64,000 nt of DNA from Wenzhouxiangella sp042310355 (GTDB taxonomy: Bacteria; Pseudomonadota; Gammaproteobacteria; Xanthomonadales; Wenzhouxiangellaceae). A program made the position numbers and the translations under genes. Shown piece by piece: positions 36,587 through 48,621 of the stretch. Position 1 is the first letter of the stretch, and each line of letters starts with the position of its first letter. Where the stretch lies: assembly GCF_042310355.1 (NCBI RefSeq), contig NZ_JBHJMR010000001.1:620001-684000 (forward strand). The letters run 5' to 3'. The notes beneath the pieces are model-generated. The model made no database searches. It saw only the letters and a list, made by a program, of their open reading frames with translations, and was not told the DNA's origin.

Positions 36587-37075
36587 ATGAGCTCTTCAAT
36601 TGAACTAGATTCAAAAGACGTGCGGATCGTGCGGCTTCTGCGGAAGAATGCACGGATGTCGAACAAGGAGCTGGCGGCCAAAACCGGCCTGGCGCAGTCG
36701 AGCTGCCTCGAGCGCGTGCGCCGCTTGCGCATGGCCCGCGTGCTGACCGGCTACCACGCCGACGTCGACGCCGACGCGCTCGGCATCGGCCTGCAGGCCA
36801 TGGTCGCCGTGCGCCTGGCCCGGCATGCGCGCGCCGACGTGGAGGCTTTCGAAAAGCACCTGGAGAGCGTCATCGAGGTGGTCACCATCTTCCACGTCGC
36901 CGGCGCCAACGATTACCTGGTGCACGTGGCCGTGCGCGACTCGGCCCACCTGCGCGAGCTGGCCCTGTCGGCCTTCACCGAACGCCCCGAAGTCGACCAC
37001 ATCGAAACCCAGCTCATCTTCGCCCACCGAAGAAACCACGAACTCCCCGTCTACCTGGATCTGGAGGAGTCGTGA
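36587..37075 (+). CDS. Lrp/AsnC family regulator
   Basis: 162 aa. An N-terminal winged helix (LDSKDVRIVRLLRKNARMSN, then AQSSCLERVRRL) and a C-terminal RAM effector domain (AGANDYLVHVAVRD). ATG 36587 is chosen; ATG 36560 is possible. It is divergent from the PLP sulfur-amino-acid enzyme across an 82-nt gap, which is the usual arrangement of a regulator and its target. Confidence 0.92.
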   Translation: MSSSIELDSKDVRIVRLLRKNARMSNKELAAKTGLAQSSCLERVRRLRMARVLTGYHADVDADALGIGLQAMVAVRLARHARADVEAFEKHLESVIEVVTIFHVAGANDYLVHVAVRDSAHLRELALSAFTERPEVDHIETQLIFAHRRNHELPVYLDLEES

Positions 37076-37086
37076 GATCGAGGGGC

Positions 37087-37165
37087 GGAGGGTGTCGGGG
37101 CGCATGGCGGGCTCATACGAAATCGAAGATTTCCAAATCGCCCGCCATACACCCCGACACCCTCC
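37087..37165. repeat. Long hairpin element 1
   Basis: A 26-bp stem (37087-37112 with 37140-37165) enclosing a 27-nt loop (37113-37139). Two positions do not pair on the plus strand (C/A); both become G-U pairs in a minus-strand RNA. The loop starts TCATACGAAATC and ends CCAAATC. It lies 12 nt after the Lrp gene. Together with element 2 and the acnA terminator it fills most of 37076-37351. Confidence 0.9.
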
Positions 37166-37192
37166 TATGCGCTGAATAGAGCACCGAGCGGA

Positions 37193-37275
37193 GGGCGGGG
37201 GAACGGGGCTTCGATCGCGTGATTTGGAAATCTCCGATTTCGTATGAACGCGATCGAAGCCCCGTTCACCCGCCC
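37193..37275. repeat. Long hairpin element 2, loop complementary to element 1
   Basis: A 28-bp stem (37193-37220 with 37248-37275, one mismatch) enclosing a 27-nt loop (37221-37247). The stem sequence differs from element 1 apart from a shared GGGTG..CGGGG theme. The loop is the reverse complement of the element 1 loop at 26 of 27 positions. Each loop also contains small palindromes (GATTT-GG-AAATC). Confidence 0.9.
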
Positions 37276-37304
37276 GCAGCGCCCTGCAAAAGGCGACACC
37301 CCAA

Positions 37305-37333
37305 CGAAAAAAGGCCCGCCAGTAGCGGGCCTT
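37305..37333 (-). terminator. Terminator of acnA
   Basis: A 9-bp stem AAGGCCCGC/GCGGGCCTT with loop CAGTA, followed on the minus strand by a T-run (A-run 37307-37312 on plus). It lies 19 nt after the acnA stop. Confidence 0.9.
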
Positions 37334-37351
37334 CCCTGAAACCTGAAACCT

Positions 37352-40096
<2,745 letters not shown>

Positions 40097-40226
40097 GGGA
40101 CTCTCCTCCAGTCAGAATGGGGTGAACCGGGTGGCGTGATCGTCGTGGCGACGCGCTCCCGGAGCCAGCCTTTGATTTTAGCATGGCGATGCGCGACCAG
40201 TTGGCGGGCCGGGCCGCCTCGGGGAT

Positions 40227-40838
40227 TCAGGCGGTCAGCAGCGAGCGCGCCTGCTCGAGCATTTTCTTGCGCTCGAAAACCAGGCGCCACTGCCGGCCGC
40301 CGACCTGGTGCCACAGAATCGCCGAGCGCAGGCCGGCCAGCAGCAGGGCGCGAACGAAAGCGACCTTGTCGGCCTGCTTGAGGTAATCGGGGCGGCCGCT
40401 GACCGACAGCCTGAACCCCAGGGTCGACACGTGGCGCTGGTAGATATCGGCCAGTTGAGAGGTGACGCTTTCGTCGAGTGTTTCGGAGGCGTCGTGCCAT
40501 GCTTTCTCGACCAGTTCGAGTTCCTCGCCGATCGCGTCCAGGCGTTTCCTGTCGCGCCGAACCTGCTTGGTCAGCTTGGCCAGTCCCAGCGCGTAGTTGA
40601 GCGACTGCAGGCTTTCGTGGTCGTTGCGCGCGCTGAACAGCTCGGTCAGCACGCGCAGCCCCATCCGAACGCCGCCGATGCCGCCGTAGGCGTCCTCGGT
40701 GGCTTCGGGGTTGCGGTTGAAGATGCTGGCCACGCTGGCCTGGGCGGCCTGCCCGGAGCAGGTGCCCGAAGTCGCGGTCTGGCGAACCAGTTCGCTGGCT
40801 TGAAGCATGCCCGCGAAGGCAATGGTGGCGTCTCTCAT
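40227..40838 (-). CDS. hflD: High-frequency lysogenization protein HflD homologue
   Basis: 203 aa, all helical. The N-terminal AFAGMLQASELVRQ and the YGGIGGVRMGLRVLTE segment are typical of HflD. The protein is peripheral to the inner membrane; in E. coli it binds phage lambda CII, but its host role is unclear. The start overlaps the mnmA stop, the usual mnmA-hflD pair. Confidence 0.93.
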   Translation of the reverse strand: MRDATIAFAGMLQASELVRQTATSGTCSGQAAQASVASIFNRNPEATEDAYGGIGGVRMGLRVLTELFSARNDHESLQSLNYALGLAKLTKQVRRDRKRLDAIGEELELVEKAWHDASETLDESVTSQLADIYQRHVSTLGFRLSVSGRPDYLKQADKVAFVRALLLAGLRSAILWHQVGGRQWRLVFERKKMLEQARSLLTA

Positions 40839-41971
40839 GCTTGGACCGGTTCCTTTTGGTGTGCGTTGCGAATCTGATCGGGCAGCGGCGCATCATTGGC
40901 CGTGATGGTGCCGCCACCCAGGCATTCGTCTCCATCATAAAGAACAACGGCCTGGCCGGGGGTCACCGCGCGCTGCGGCCGCTCGAAGGACAGCAGCAGT
41001 CGGTCTCCGTCGAGCGCTTCGATCCGACAGGCCTGGTCGGGCTGGCGGTAGCGCACCTTGGCGTGCAGGCGCTCGCCCGCTTCGGGCCGGCGGCGGATCC
41101 AGTTGAGCATCCCGGCTTCGAGCCGGGTCGACATCAGGGTCGGGTGGCCGGTCTGCTGCTCGGCGTAGAGCACGTTGCGGTCGATGTCCTTGTAGGTCAC
41201 GTACCACGGGGCTTCCGGGAAGTCCTTCAGCCCGCCGATGTTGAGCCCCTTGCGCTGGCCCAGGGTGTAGTGGATCAGGCCCCGATGGGTCCCGATCACC
41301 GTGCCGTCACTGGTGCGGATCTCGCCCGGCTCGGATTCCAGGTAGCTGGCGATGAACTGGTCGAAATTGCGTTCGCCGATAAAGCAGATGCCGGTCGAGT
41401 CCTTTTTCGCGGCTACCGGCAGGTCGGCGCGCGCGGCCAGTTCGCGCACTTGCGGCTTGGTCAGCTCGCCGAGCGGAAACAGCGCGTGCGAGAGCTGTTC
41501 CTGGTCCAGTGCGTGGAGAAAGTAGCTCTGGTCCTTGTTGTGGTCCACGCCCTTGAGCAGCGAGACGCTGCCGTCGGCGTTGTCGCGCCTTCGTGCGTAG
41601 TGGCCGGTGGCGATGGCCTTCGCACCCAGGTCGCGGGCGTGCTCGACGAAGGTACGGAACTTGATCTCGCGGTTGCACAGGATGTCCGGGTTGGGCGTGC
41701 GCCCGGCCTTGAGTTCGGCCAGGAAGTGCTCGAACACGTCGTCCCAGTACTCGGCGGCAAAGTTGCGGCCGTGGAAGTCGATCCCCAGGATCTCGGCCAC
41801 GCTCCGCGCGTCGGCGGCATCGTCCTCGGCCGTGCAGCCGCTGACGGTGTCGTCCTCTTCCCAGTTCTTCATGAACATCCCGGCGATGTTCTGGCCCTGC
41901 TGCTTCAACAGCCAGGCCACGGTGGACGAATCCACCCCGCCGGACATGGCCACCATGATCAGATCACTCAT
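40835..41971 (-). CDS. mnmA: tRNA 2-thiouridylase MnmA
   Basis: 378 aa. It thiolates U34 of tRNA-Lys, -Glu and -Gln. The PP-loop is MVAMSGGVDSSTVAW; the catalytic Cys residues lie in ILCNREIKF and TGICFIGERNF. I start at ATG 41971; the frame is open far upstream (to 42529), but that stretch is the inverted-repeat block and does not resemble MnmA. Confidence 0.96.
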   Translation of the reverse strand: MSDLIMVAMSGGVDSSTVAWLLKQQGQNIAGMFMKNWEEDDTVSGCTAEDDAADARSVAEILGIDFHGRNFAAEYWDDVFEHFLAELKAGRTPNPDILCNREIKFRTFVEHARDLGAKAIATGHYARRRDNADGSVSLLKGVDHNKDQSYFLHALDQEQLSHALFPLGELTKPQVRELAARADLPVAAKKDSTGICFIGERNFDQFIASYLESEPGEIRTSDGTVIGTHRGLIHYTLGQRKGLNIGGLKDFPEAPWYVTYKDIDRNVLYAEQQTGHPTLMSTRLEAGMLNWIRRRPEAGERLHAKVRYRQPDQACRIEALDGDRLLLSFERPQRAVTPGQAVVLYDGDECLGGGTITANDAPLPDQIRNAHQKEPVQA

Positions 41972-42033
41972 GTTTTGGCATATGGGGTTGGGGTTGGTTC
42001 TTTGCGAGGGGCTTTGTGTTTGGAGTTTAAGGT

Positions 42034-42249
42034 GGCGGGGGCGTGAAGTGGCGGCTGCGATTCGAAAAATGCGGGGCGAGCGGCGTGGTCGCTTCTGCGT
42101 GCGGTGGAGCCGTCCGGGTGCCGGCGAGATTGCCATGGCGCTATCGGAGGAATGGTGTCTTCGGGATCCGCTCGTCAAGCTGATGGGCGGCGATCTCAGC
42201 GGCCCTTCCGCGCCCCGATTTTTCGAATCGCAGCCACCACTCCCCGCCC
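42034..42249. repeat. MITE-like inverted-repeat element A
   Basis: Terminal inverted repeats of about 40 bp: 42034-42078 matches the complement of 42211-42249. The core GGCTGCGATTCGAAAAAT is identical on both sides, with one 6-nt gap and single differences elsewhere. The ~130-nt interior contains a smaller repeat (GAGATTGCC/GGCGATCTC). No convincing ORF is present. Confidence 0.8.
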
Positions 42250-42304
42250 TGTCAGGTTGGAGGAGGCCGCAACCACCAATAAAGGCCACCCCTCCTGTCA
42301 GAGC

Positions 42305-42510
42305 GGGTGGTGCTCGGAAAAATGCGTTCCTGGATGGCACGGAAGCTCCACCCAGGCCAGGCCATCTTTGCGAGGCTCGAGTGTGTATTTCGAACGCCGA
42401 GCGCCGAAAGGGCGTCAAACGCAGTGATGCTGGTACATTGACGCCTCCATTGCTTGCGGAGGCGTCGGCGGCGTTGGCCATCCAGGGGCGCATTTTTCCG
42501 AGTACCGCCC
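42305..42510. repeat. MITE-like inverted-repeat element B
   Basis: 34-bp inverted repeats at 42305-42338 and 42477-42510. All four mismatches are G-U pairs when the plus strand is RNA. The shared TCGGAAAAATGCG resembles the TTCGAAAAATGCG of element A. Inside is a 9-bp hairpin GACGCCTCC/GGAGGCGTC (42440-42466). Further outer repeats (GTTTGGAGTT at 42019-42028 and AACTCCAAAC at 42515-42524) enclose both elements. This explains the gene-free stretch 41972-42544. Confidence 0.8.
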
Positions 42511-42544
42511 GCGGCAACTCCAAACCCATCCCGACCCCAACAGA

Positions 42545-43468
42545 TCACTCCCCAAATAGATCCGGGCTCATCAAGTCGATAAACCGCTCGGCCTGGGGCG
42601 AAAGGTAGGCGCCGCGGCGCAGTACCACGCCGTAGGAGCGGCGCGGGAAATAGCGGCTCATGTCGCGTACCACCAGCTGCTTGCGGTCGGTTTCGGTCAG
42701 GCAGATGCTGGTGACGATCGAGATGCCCATGCCCAGCGCCACGTAGCGCTTGATGACCTCCCAGCCGCCGACCTCGAGGTTCACCCGGAAGGGCAGGCCG
42801 TGCTTCTGGAAGACCAGGTCGACCATCTGGTAGGTGCTCAGGCGCCTCGGCGGCAGGATCAGGCCGTGCGGGCTGATATCGGTCAGGTCGATCTCACGGC
42901 GGCGCGCCAGCGGGTGGTCGCGGCTCATGATCAGGGCCGGGTTGAAGTGCCAGATCGGCCGGTAGTCGATATCGTCGGGGACGTCGAGCATCGAGCCGAC
43001 GGCGAAGTCGACGTCGTCGTTGCGGATCATGCCCAGCCCGTCGGCGCCGGTCACGTTGTGCAAATGCACGAAGATGCCGGGATGCTGGCGCCGGAAGCGC
43101 ATCATCAGCGAGGGCAGCAGGTGCAGGATGGTCGACTCGCCGGCCGCGATGCGGATCTCGCCGCTGTCGAGCGAGCCGTAGCGGCGCTGGAACTCATCGG
43201 GCAGGGCGTCCAGGCGGTCGACCAGGGGGCGGGCGATTTCGAGCAGGGCCTTGCCGGCGGGGGTGAGCTGCAGGCGCGGGCCGTGTCGTTCGAACAGCGG
43301 TCGGCCCAGCTCTTCCTCCAGCGCGCGGATCTGCTGGCTGATCGAGGGCTGGCTGAGGAACAGCCGCTCGGCCGCGGCGGAGACGCTGCCGGTCCGCGCC
43401 GTCTGGATGAACGCGCGCAGGTGCTTGAGGAGGTTGCCCTTGTAAGTGGTCAAAACGCTTGACGCCAA
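42545..43468 (-). CDS. LysR family regulator, probably of the glyoxylate shunt
   Basis: 307 aa. An N-terminal winged helix (AAAERLFLSQPSISQQIRAL) is followed by a periplasmic-binding-like effector domain. The start shown is TTG 43468; another TTG at 43453 is possible. It resembles CysB-type LysR proteins. It is divergent from aceB, with a perfect LysR-type box between them, so control of aceB-aceA is likely but inferred. Confidence 0.9.
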   Translation of the reverse strand: MASSVLTTYKGNLLKHLRAFIQTARTGSVSAAAERLFLSQPSISQQIRALEEELGRPLFERHGPRLQLTPAGKALLEIARPLVDRLDALPDEFQRRYGSLDSGEIRIAAGESTILHLLPSLMMRFRRQHPGIFVHLHNVTGADGLGMIRNDDVDFAVGSMLDVPDDIDYRPIWHFNPALIMSRDHPLARRREIDLTDISPHGLILPPRRLSTYQMVDLVFQKHGLPFRVNLEVGGWEVIKRYVALGMGISIVTSICLTETDRKQLVVRDMSRYFPRRSYGVVLRRGAYLSPQAERFIDLMSPDLFGE

Positions 43469-43482
43469 AGTGTTCCGGACGA

Positions 43483-43503
43483 AGTATCACATAATCACAT
43501 ACT
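43483..43503. promoter_or_regulatory. LysR-type operator between the regulator and aceB
   Basis: AGTAT-N11-ATACT, a dyad containing the canonical T-N11-A LysR motif. It lies 15 nt upstream of the regulator start and about 80 nt upstream of aceB, the usual place for autoregulation and divergent activation. Confidence 0.65.
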
Positions 43504-43584
43504 AAACATCAAAAGATTTAATTCGACAAATAGTTTCGCGGCGCCTAGTCTTCAAGCATCCATACGTTACGGAATGGAAGGTTG

Positions 43585-45210
43585 ATGAACAAGCAATCCC
43601 AGCACCATGATCTCGATCAGGCCGGGGACGGCGGGCTTGAGCTGTCCCGCGATCTGCCTTCGGCCGCGAGGCCGTTGTTCTCGAACGGACTGCGCCGCTT
43701 GCTGGCCCGCCTGAATCGCCGCTACCGCGGCCGGGTCGACGCCCTGCTCGAAGCGCGACAGGAGTTTCAGGCGCGCCTTGACGCCGGAGCGGTTCCCGAT
43801 TTCCCCGCCGAGACGGCCGAGATTCGCTCGGCCGACTGGAAAGTGGCGCCGATTCCCGCCGACCTGCGCGACCGCCGCGTCGAGATTACCGGCCCGGTCG
43901 ATCGCAAGATGATCATCAATGCCCTCAATTCCGACGCGAAGGTTTTCATGGCCGACTTCGAGGACTCCTCGACGCCGAGCTGGGAGAACATGATCGACGG
44001 GCAGGTCAACCTGTTCGACGCCGTGCGCCGCAGTATCGAGTTCACGGCCGACAACGGCAAGCACTACCGGCTCGAGCCCGATCCGGCCGTGCTGATCGTG
44101 CGTCCGCGCGGCTGGCATCTTGACGAAAAGCACGTGCGCGAGGGTGACCGGGCGGTTCCGGGCGGCATTTTCGACGCGGCCGTCTACCTGTACAACAACG
44201 CCCAGTCCCTGATCGACCAGGGCAGCGGCCCCTACCTGTACCTGCCCAAGCTCGAGAATCGGCACGAAGCGGAACTGTGGGAGCGGGTGCTGACCGATAT
44301 CGAGGGTGCGCTCGAGCTCAAGCCCGGAACCGTCAAGGTCACCGTGTTGATCGAGACGATCACGGCGGTCTTCGAGATGGACGAGATCCTGCACGCACTC
44401 AAAAGCCGCATCGTCGGCCTCAACTGCGGCCGATGGGATTACATTTTCAGCTATATCAAGCGTTTCCGGCACCATGCTGACAAAGTGCTTCCGGATCGCG
44501 CACAGGTCACCATGACGGTGCCCTTCCTCAAGGCCTATTCCCAGCTGTTGATCAAGACCTGCCATCGCCGCGGGGCATTTGCCATGGGCGGCATGGCCGC
44601 GCAGATTCCCATCAAGGGCGACGAGAAAGCCAACGCGGCGGCGATCCAGAAGGTGCGCGAAGACAAGGAGCGCGAGGCCGGTGACGGCCACGACGGCACC
44701 TGGGTCGCCCACCCGGGGCTGATTCCGCTGGCCATGGAGATCTTCGACGAGCACCTGGGCGACAAGCCCAACCAGCTCGACAAGCTGCGCGAGGACGTCT
44801 CGGTGAGCGCCGAAGCGCTGGTGGCGCCCTGCGAGGGCAGCATCACCGAGGCCGGGGTGCGGGGCAACATCAATGTCGCCATCCGCTACATGGGGGCCTG
44901 GCTGGCCGGGCAGGGCTGTGTGCCGATCAACCACCTGATGGAGGACGCCGCCACCGCCGAGATTGCCCGTGCGCAGCTCTGGCAGTGGGCCCGCCACGCC
45001 CGCGGCATGCTCGAGGACGGGACCAACATCGACCTCGACCTGATCCGTCGCTGGCAGGGCGAAGAACTGGAGAAGATCCGCGCCGATCTCGGCGACGAGG
45101 CCTTTTCCAGCGGCCACTTCCTGCGCGCGGCCGAACTGCTTTACGAAGTCACCGCCGACGATGGCTTCGTCGAATTTCTCACGTTGCCGGGCTACGAACG
45201 GCTCGACTGA
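43585..45210 (+). CDS. aceB: Malate synthase A
   Basis: 541 aa. It condenses glyoxylate with acetyl-CoA in the glyoxylate shunt. ATG 43585 is used, although a TTG immediately precedes it; GGAAGG is the ribosome site. Motifs are KVFMADFEDSSTPSWENM, RPRGWHLDEKHV and LNCGRWDYIFSYIK. It is A-type by length. It is cotranscribed with aceA, 30 nt downstream. Confidence 0.97.
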   Translation: MNKQSQHHDLDQAGDGGLELSRDLPSAARPLFSNGLRRLLARLNRRYRGRVDALLEARQEFQARLDAGAVPDFPAETAEIRSADWKVAPIPADLRDRRVEITGPVDRKMIINALNSDAKVFMADFEDSSTPSWENMIDGQVNLFDAVRRSIEFTADNGKHYRLEPDPAVLIVRPRGWHLDEKHVREGDRAVPGGIFDAAVYLYNNAQSLIDQGSGPYLYLPKLENRHEAELWERVLTDIEGALELKPGTVKVTVLIETITAVFEMDEILHALKSRIVGLNCGRWDYIFSYIKRFRHHADKVLPDRAQVTMTVPFLKAYSQLLIKTCHRRGAFAMGGMAAQIPIKGDEKANAAAIQKVREDKEREAGDGHDGTWVAHPGLIPLAMEIFDEHLGDKPNQLDKLREDVSVSAEALVAPCEGSITEAGVRGNINVAIRYMGAWLAGQGCVPINHLMEDAATAEIARAQLWQWARHARGMLEDGTNIDLDLIRRWQGEELEKIRADLGDEAFSSGHFLRAAELLYEVTADDGFVEFLTLPGYERLD

Positions 45211-45240
45211 TACTACGACTGAACTTACCGGAGCAAGCGC

Positions 45241-46536
<1,296 letters not shown>

Positions 46537-46550
46537 GGAGGCTCCGGGAC

Positions 46551-46583
46551 TCACCCGCACGGCCGTTGTAGCCGTGCGGGTGA
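46551..46583. terminator. Strong hairpin between aceA and kaiB
   Basis: A 13-bp perfect stem TCACCCGCACGGC/GCCGTGCGGGTGA with a 7-nt loop, between two convergent genes. No T-run follows on either strand, so it may work as a Rho-assisted or 3'-end-protecting structure for both. Confidence 0.5.
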
Positions 46584-46593
46584 TATCAGGCGG

Positions 46594-46896
46594 CTAGCCG
46601 ATATCGCCCAGGAAGGCGAGCAGCTTGCGTTCGTCGGACAGGTCACCGTAGAGCACGGAGATCCCTCCATCCTGGCCCGTTCGCAGCAGCGCGGGCGTGG
46701 CGAAGACCGACAGGCTCACCGACTGCTCCGGATGGGCGAGCAGGTCGATTTCCAGCGGTTGGATTGCTTTCCTGTCCAGTGTCTTCAGGGCCTCGGCCAG
46801 ATTGGCCCGGGCCCGCCGCGATCTCGGCGCGTCGCCGGTCACCAGGAGGGTCAGGGCGGGTACAGCCGATTCGCCTTGCGTGGTTTCGGCGTTCAC
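46594..46896 (-). CDS. kaiB: KaiB-like protein
   Basis: 100 aa with a thioredoxin-like KaiB fold: LTLLVTGDAPRSRRARANL, the LEIDLLAHPEQ strand-helix, ATPALLR and the C-terminal YGDLSDERKLLAFL all align with cyanobacterial KaiB. KaiB binds KaiC and controls its phosphorylation state. The ATG overlaps the kaiC stop (ATGA). No kaiA is present. A clock function outside cyanobacteria is not assumed; KaiBC pairs elsewhere are linked to stress fitness. Confidence 0.9.
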   Translation of the reverse strand: MNAETTQGESAVPALTLLVTGDAPRSRRARANLAEALKTLDRKAIQPLEIDLLAHPEQSVSLSVFATPALLRTGQDGGISVLYGDLSDERKLLAFLGDIG

Positions 46897-48587
46897 TTGC
46901 TGCCTCCTTCTTCGTCGCGGCCGCGATCGGATTGGCGCCGCCGTTTCATCTGCTCGGTGTGTTGGCGATCCATCCGATCAACTTCACCGGAGGTTTGCTC
47001 CTGCAGTTCGAGCTCGGTCTGCAGGCGGTCCATCTCGCTGCGCGTCTGTTCGATGCGGCGCTCGAGCTCCTGGCGGCGCTGCGTTCGCTCCATGGCGGCG
47101 CGCCGCGTTGCCGCGCGCTCCTCGCTTTCCTTCTGCGCCCGGGCGGTACCCATCAGCACCTCCGTGCCGTACTCGTAGACATCGGCCAGGTCGATGCCCT
47201 GTGCGGACAGGACCAGCTCGCGCTGCTGGTTGGAATGGGCCGTTCCGCGCGATTTCACGATCGACAGCGAGCGGTTGCGCTCGCCGGCGCGCACGTTGTA
47301 GTCGAGCACGATCCAGGTATCGGCAATGGTCGAGACGTGCACCAGGGTGGTCTCGCCCTCGGGGTCGCCCTCACCGTTGAGTGATGTCAGGACCGTCGTG
47401 ATGCCCCGACCGCGCGCGAGTGCCAGCAAGCGTTCGATGGCGGACCCGGTGCCCTCGGAACCGGTGGCTTTCATCAGCGCCGAAACCGGGTCGATGACCA
47501 GGCAGTGCGGTTCGAATTCCTCGATCAGGCGCTGGATATGAAGGAAGTGCTCGCTGATCAGCGCAGACCAGGCTGAAAGCGCGCAGAATCGGAGCCGTCC
47601 TGCGTCGATGTGTGACTGAAGGTCGATACCAACGGACGCCAGATTGCGTACATAGGGTGCTTCGACTTCGTCGAAGCTGACGTACAGGGTTCGCCCGCCG
47701 CGCCCGGCCGCCGCCTCGGCGAAACTGGCTGCCAGCGTGCTCTTGGCGGTGCCGGGGCGGCCCGATATCAGCGTGCTGGAGCCGTGGTAGGGTCCGCCGC
47801 CGAGCAGCTGGTCGAGGCGATCGATGCCGGTGCTCACGCGTTGCGTGCCGGCGGTTGCCGGCTCTTTGCTCGGGGCCGACTGGTAGGGCAACTGAATGCC
47901 GTCGTCGTCCATGACAAGCGGCACAACGTCGGTCACGTGAGCTGATCCGCGATACTTGGCCACCTGGATATGACGGTTCAGGCGACGGTCGATGACCCTT
48001 GCCGTCAGCAGCAGTATCGTCGGCAGCAGAAACTCGATGCCGTCGAGATGGCGGGGCGACAAGCCCCGCTCATCCAGTTTGCCGCTGATCAAGAGGGTCC
48101 AGCCGCATTTTTCACAGTACTCGTTGATCTGCCGTACCTGGTCGGCGGCAATGCTCGGATCGGGCTGGTGCTGCAGCAATTGATCGATGCCGTCGATCAC
48201 GATCCAGGCATTGTCGAAGCGATCGGCCTGTGCCGAGATCGCCCCGAGGAGGGCGTCGATATCGAACCCACCGGAGACTTCGGTGCCGGCGGGCGTGCGT
48301 GCGTCGATAATCGACCAGGCATCCGAGTCGATCAGTTCACCCCCCCAGCGAAACGAGTCGGCGCTGCGTCGGAGTTGCCCGAGCGACTCTTCGAAGGTAA
48401 CGAAAACACCGCCGTCACCACGGCCGACCGCGTTGGCCAGGAGCTGCAGGCCGAGCACGGTCTTGCCTGTGCCGGGTTGTCCGAGTACAAGGGTTGCCTG
48501 ACCTTCAGGCAATCCACCGTGGGTAAGCCGGTCCAGGCCGGGGATGCCGGTCGGCCGCTTTTGCAGACGCCAGTCCGTGGTGCTCAT
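46893..48587 (-). CDS. kaiC: KaiC-like double ATPase/kinase
   Basis: 564 aa. I start it at ATG 48587; the frame is open upstream, but only this start is followed by the KaiC N-terminus. There are two RecA-like domains. CI has Walker A GQPGTGKT (36-43) and catalytic FEES (E66-E67). CII has Walker A GRPGTAKS (276-283), with FDEVE (306-307) in place of the usual double Glu. The autophosphorylation pair is kept as S419-T420 in VHVSTIADTW. Residues ~485-564 form a charged coiled coil not seen in classical KaiC. It is downstream of the GGDEF/EAL sensor and upstream of kaiB. Confidence 0.92.
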   Translation of the reverse strand: MSTTDWRLQKRPTGIPGLDRLTHGGLPEGQATLVLGQPGTGKTVLGLQLLANAVGRGDGGVFVTFEESLGQLRRSADSFRWGGELIDSDAWSIIDARTPAGTEVSGGFDIDALLGAISAQADRFDNAWIVIDGIDQLLQHQPDPSIAADQVRQINEYCEKCGWTLLISGKLDERGLSPRHLDGIEFLLPTILLLTARVIDRRLNRHIQVAKYRGSAHVTDVVPLVMDDDGIQLPYQSAPSKEPATAGTQRVSTGIDRLDQLLGGGPYHGSSTLISGRPGTAKSTLAASFAEAAAGRGGRTLYVSFDEVEAPYVRNLASVGIDLQSHIDAGRLRFCALSAWSALISEHFLHIQRLIEEFEPHCLVIDPVSALMKATGSEGTGSAIERLLALARGRGITTVLTSLNGEGDPEGETTLVHVSTIADTWIVLDYNVRAGERNRSLSIVKSRGTAHSNQQRELVLSAQGIDLADVYEYGTEVLMGTARAQKESEERAATRRAAMERTQRRQELERRIEQTRSEMDRLQTELELQEQTSGEVDRMDRQHTEQMKRRRQSDRGRDEEGGSK

Positions 48588-48621
48588 CTTATGCAGTCCT
48601 GTTGTTTGGGGCGGGCGGTCA

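Noticed and set aside
42104..42548. Small ORFs on both strands inside the inverted-repeat block
   Set aside because: They cross the inverted repeats, use atypical codons, overlap each other and have no ribosome sites.
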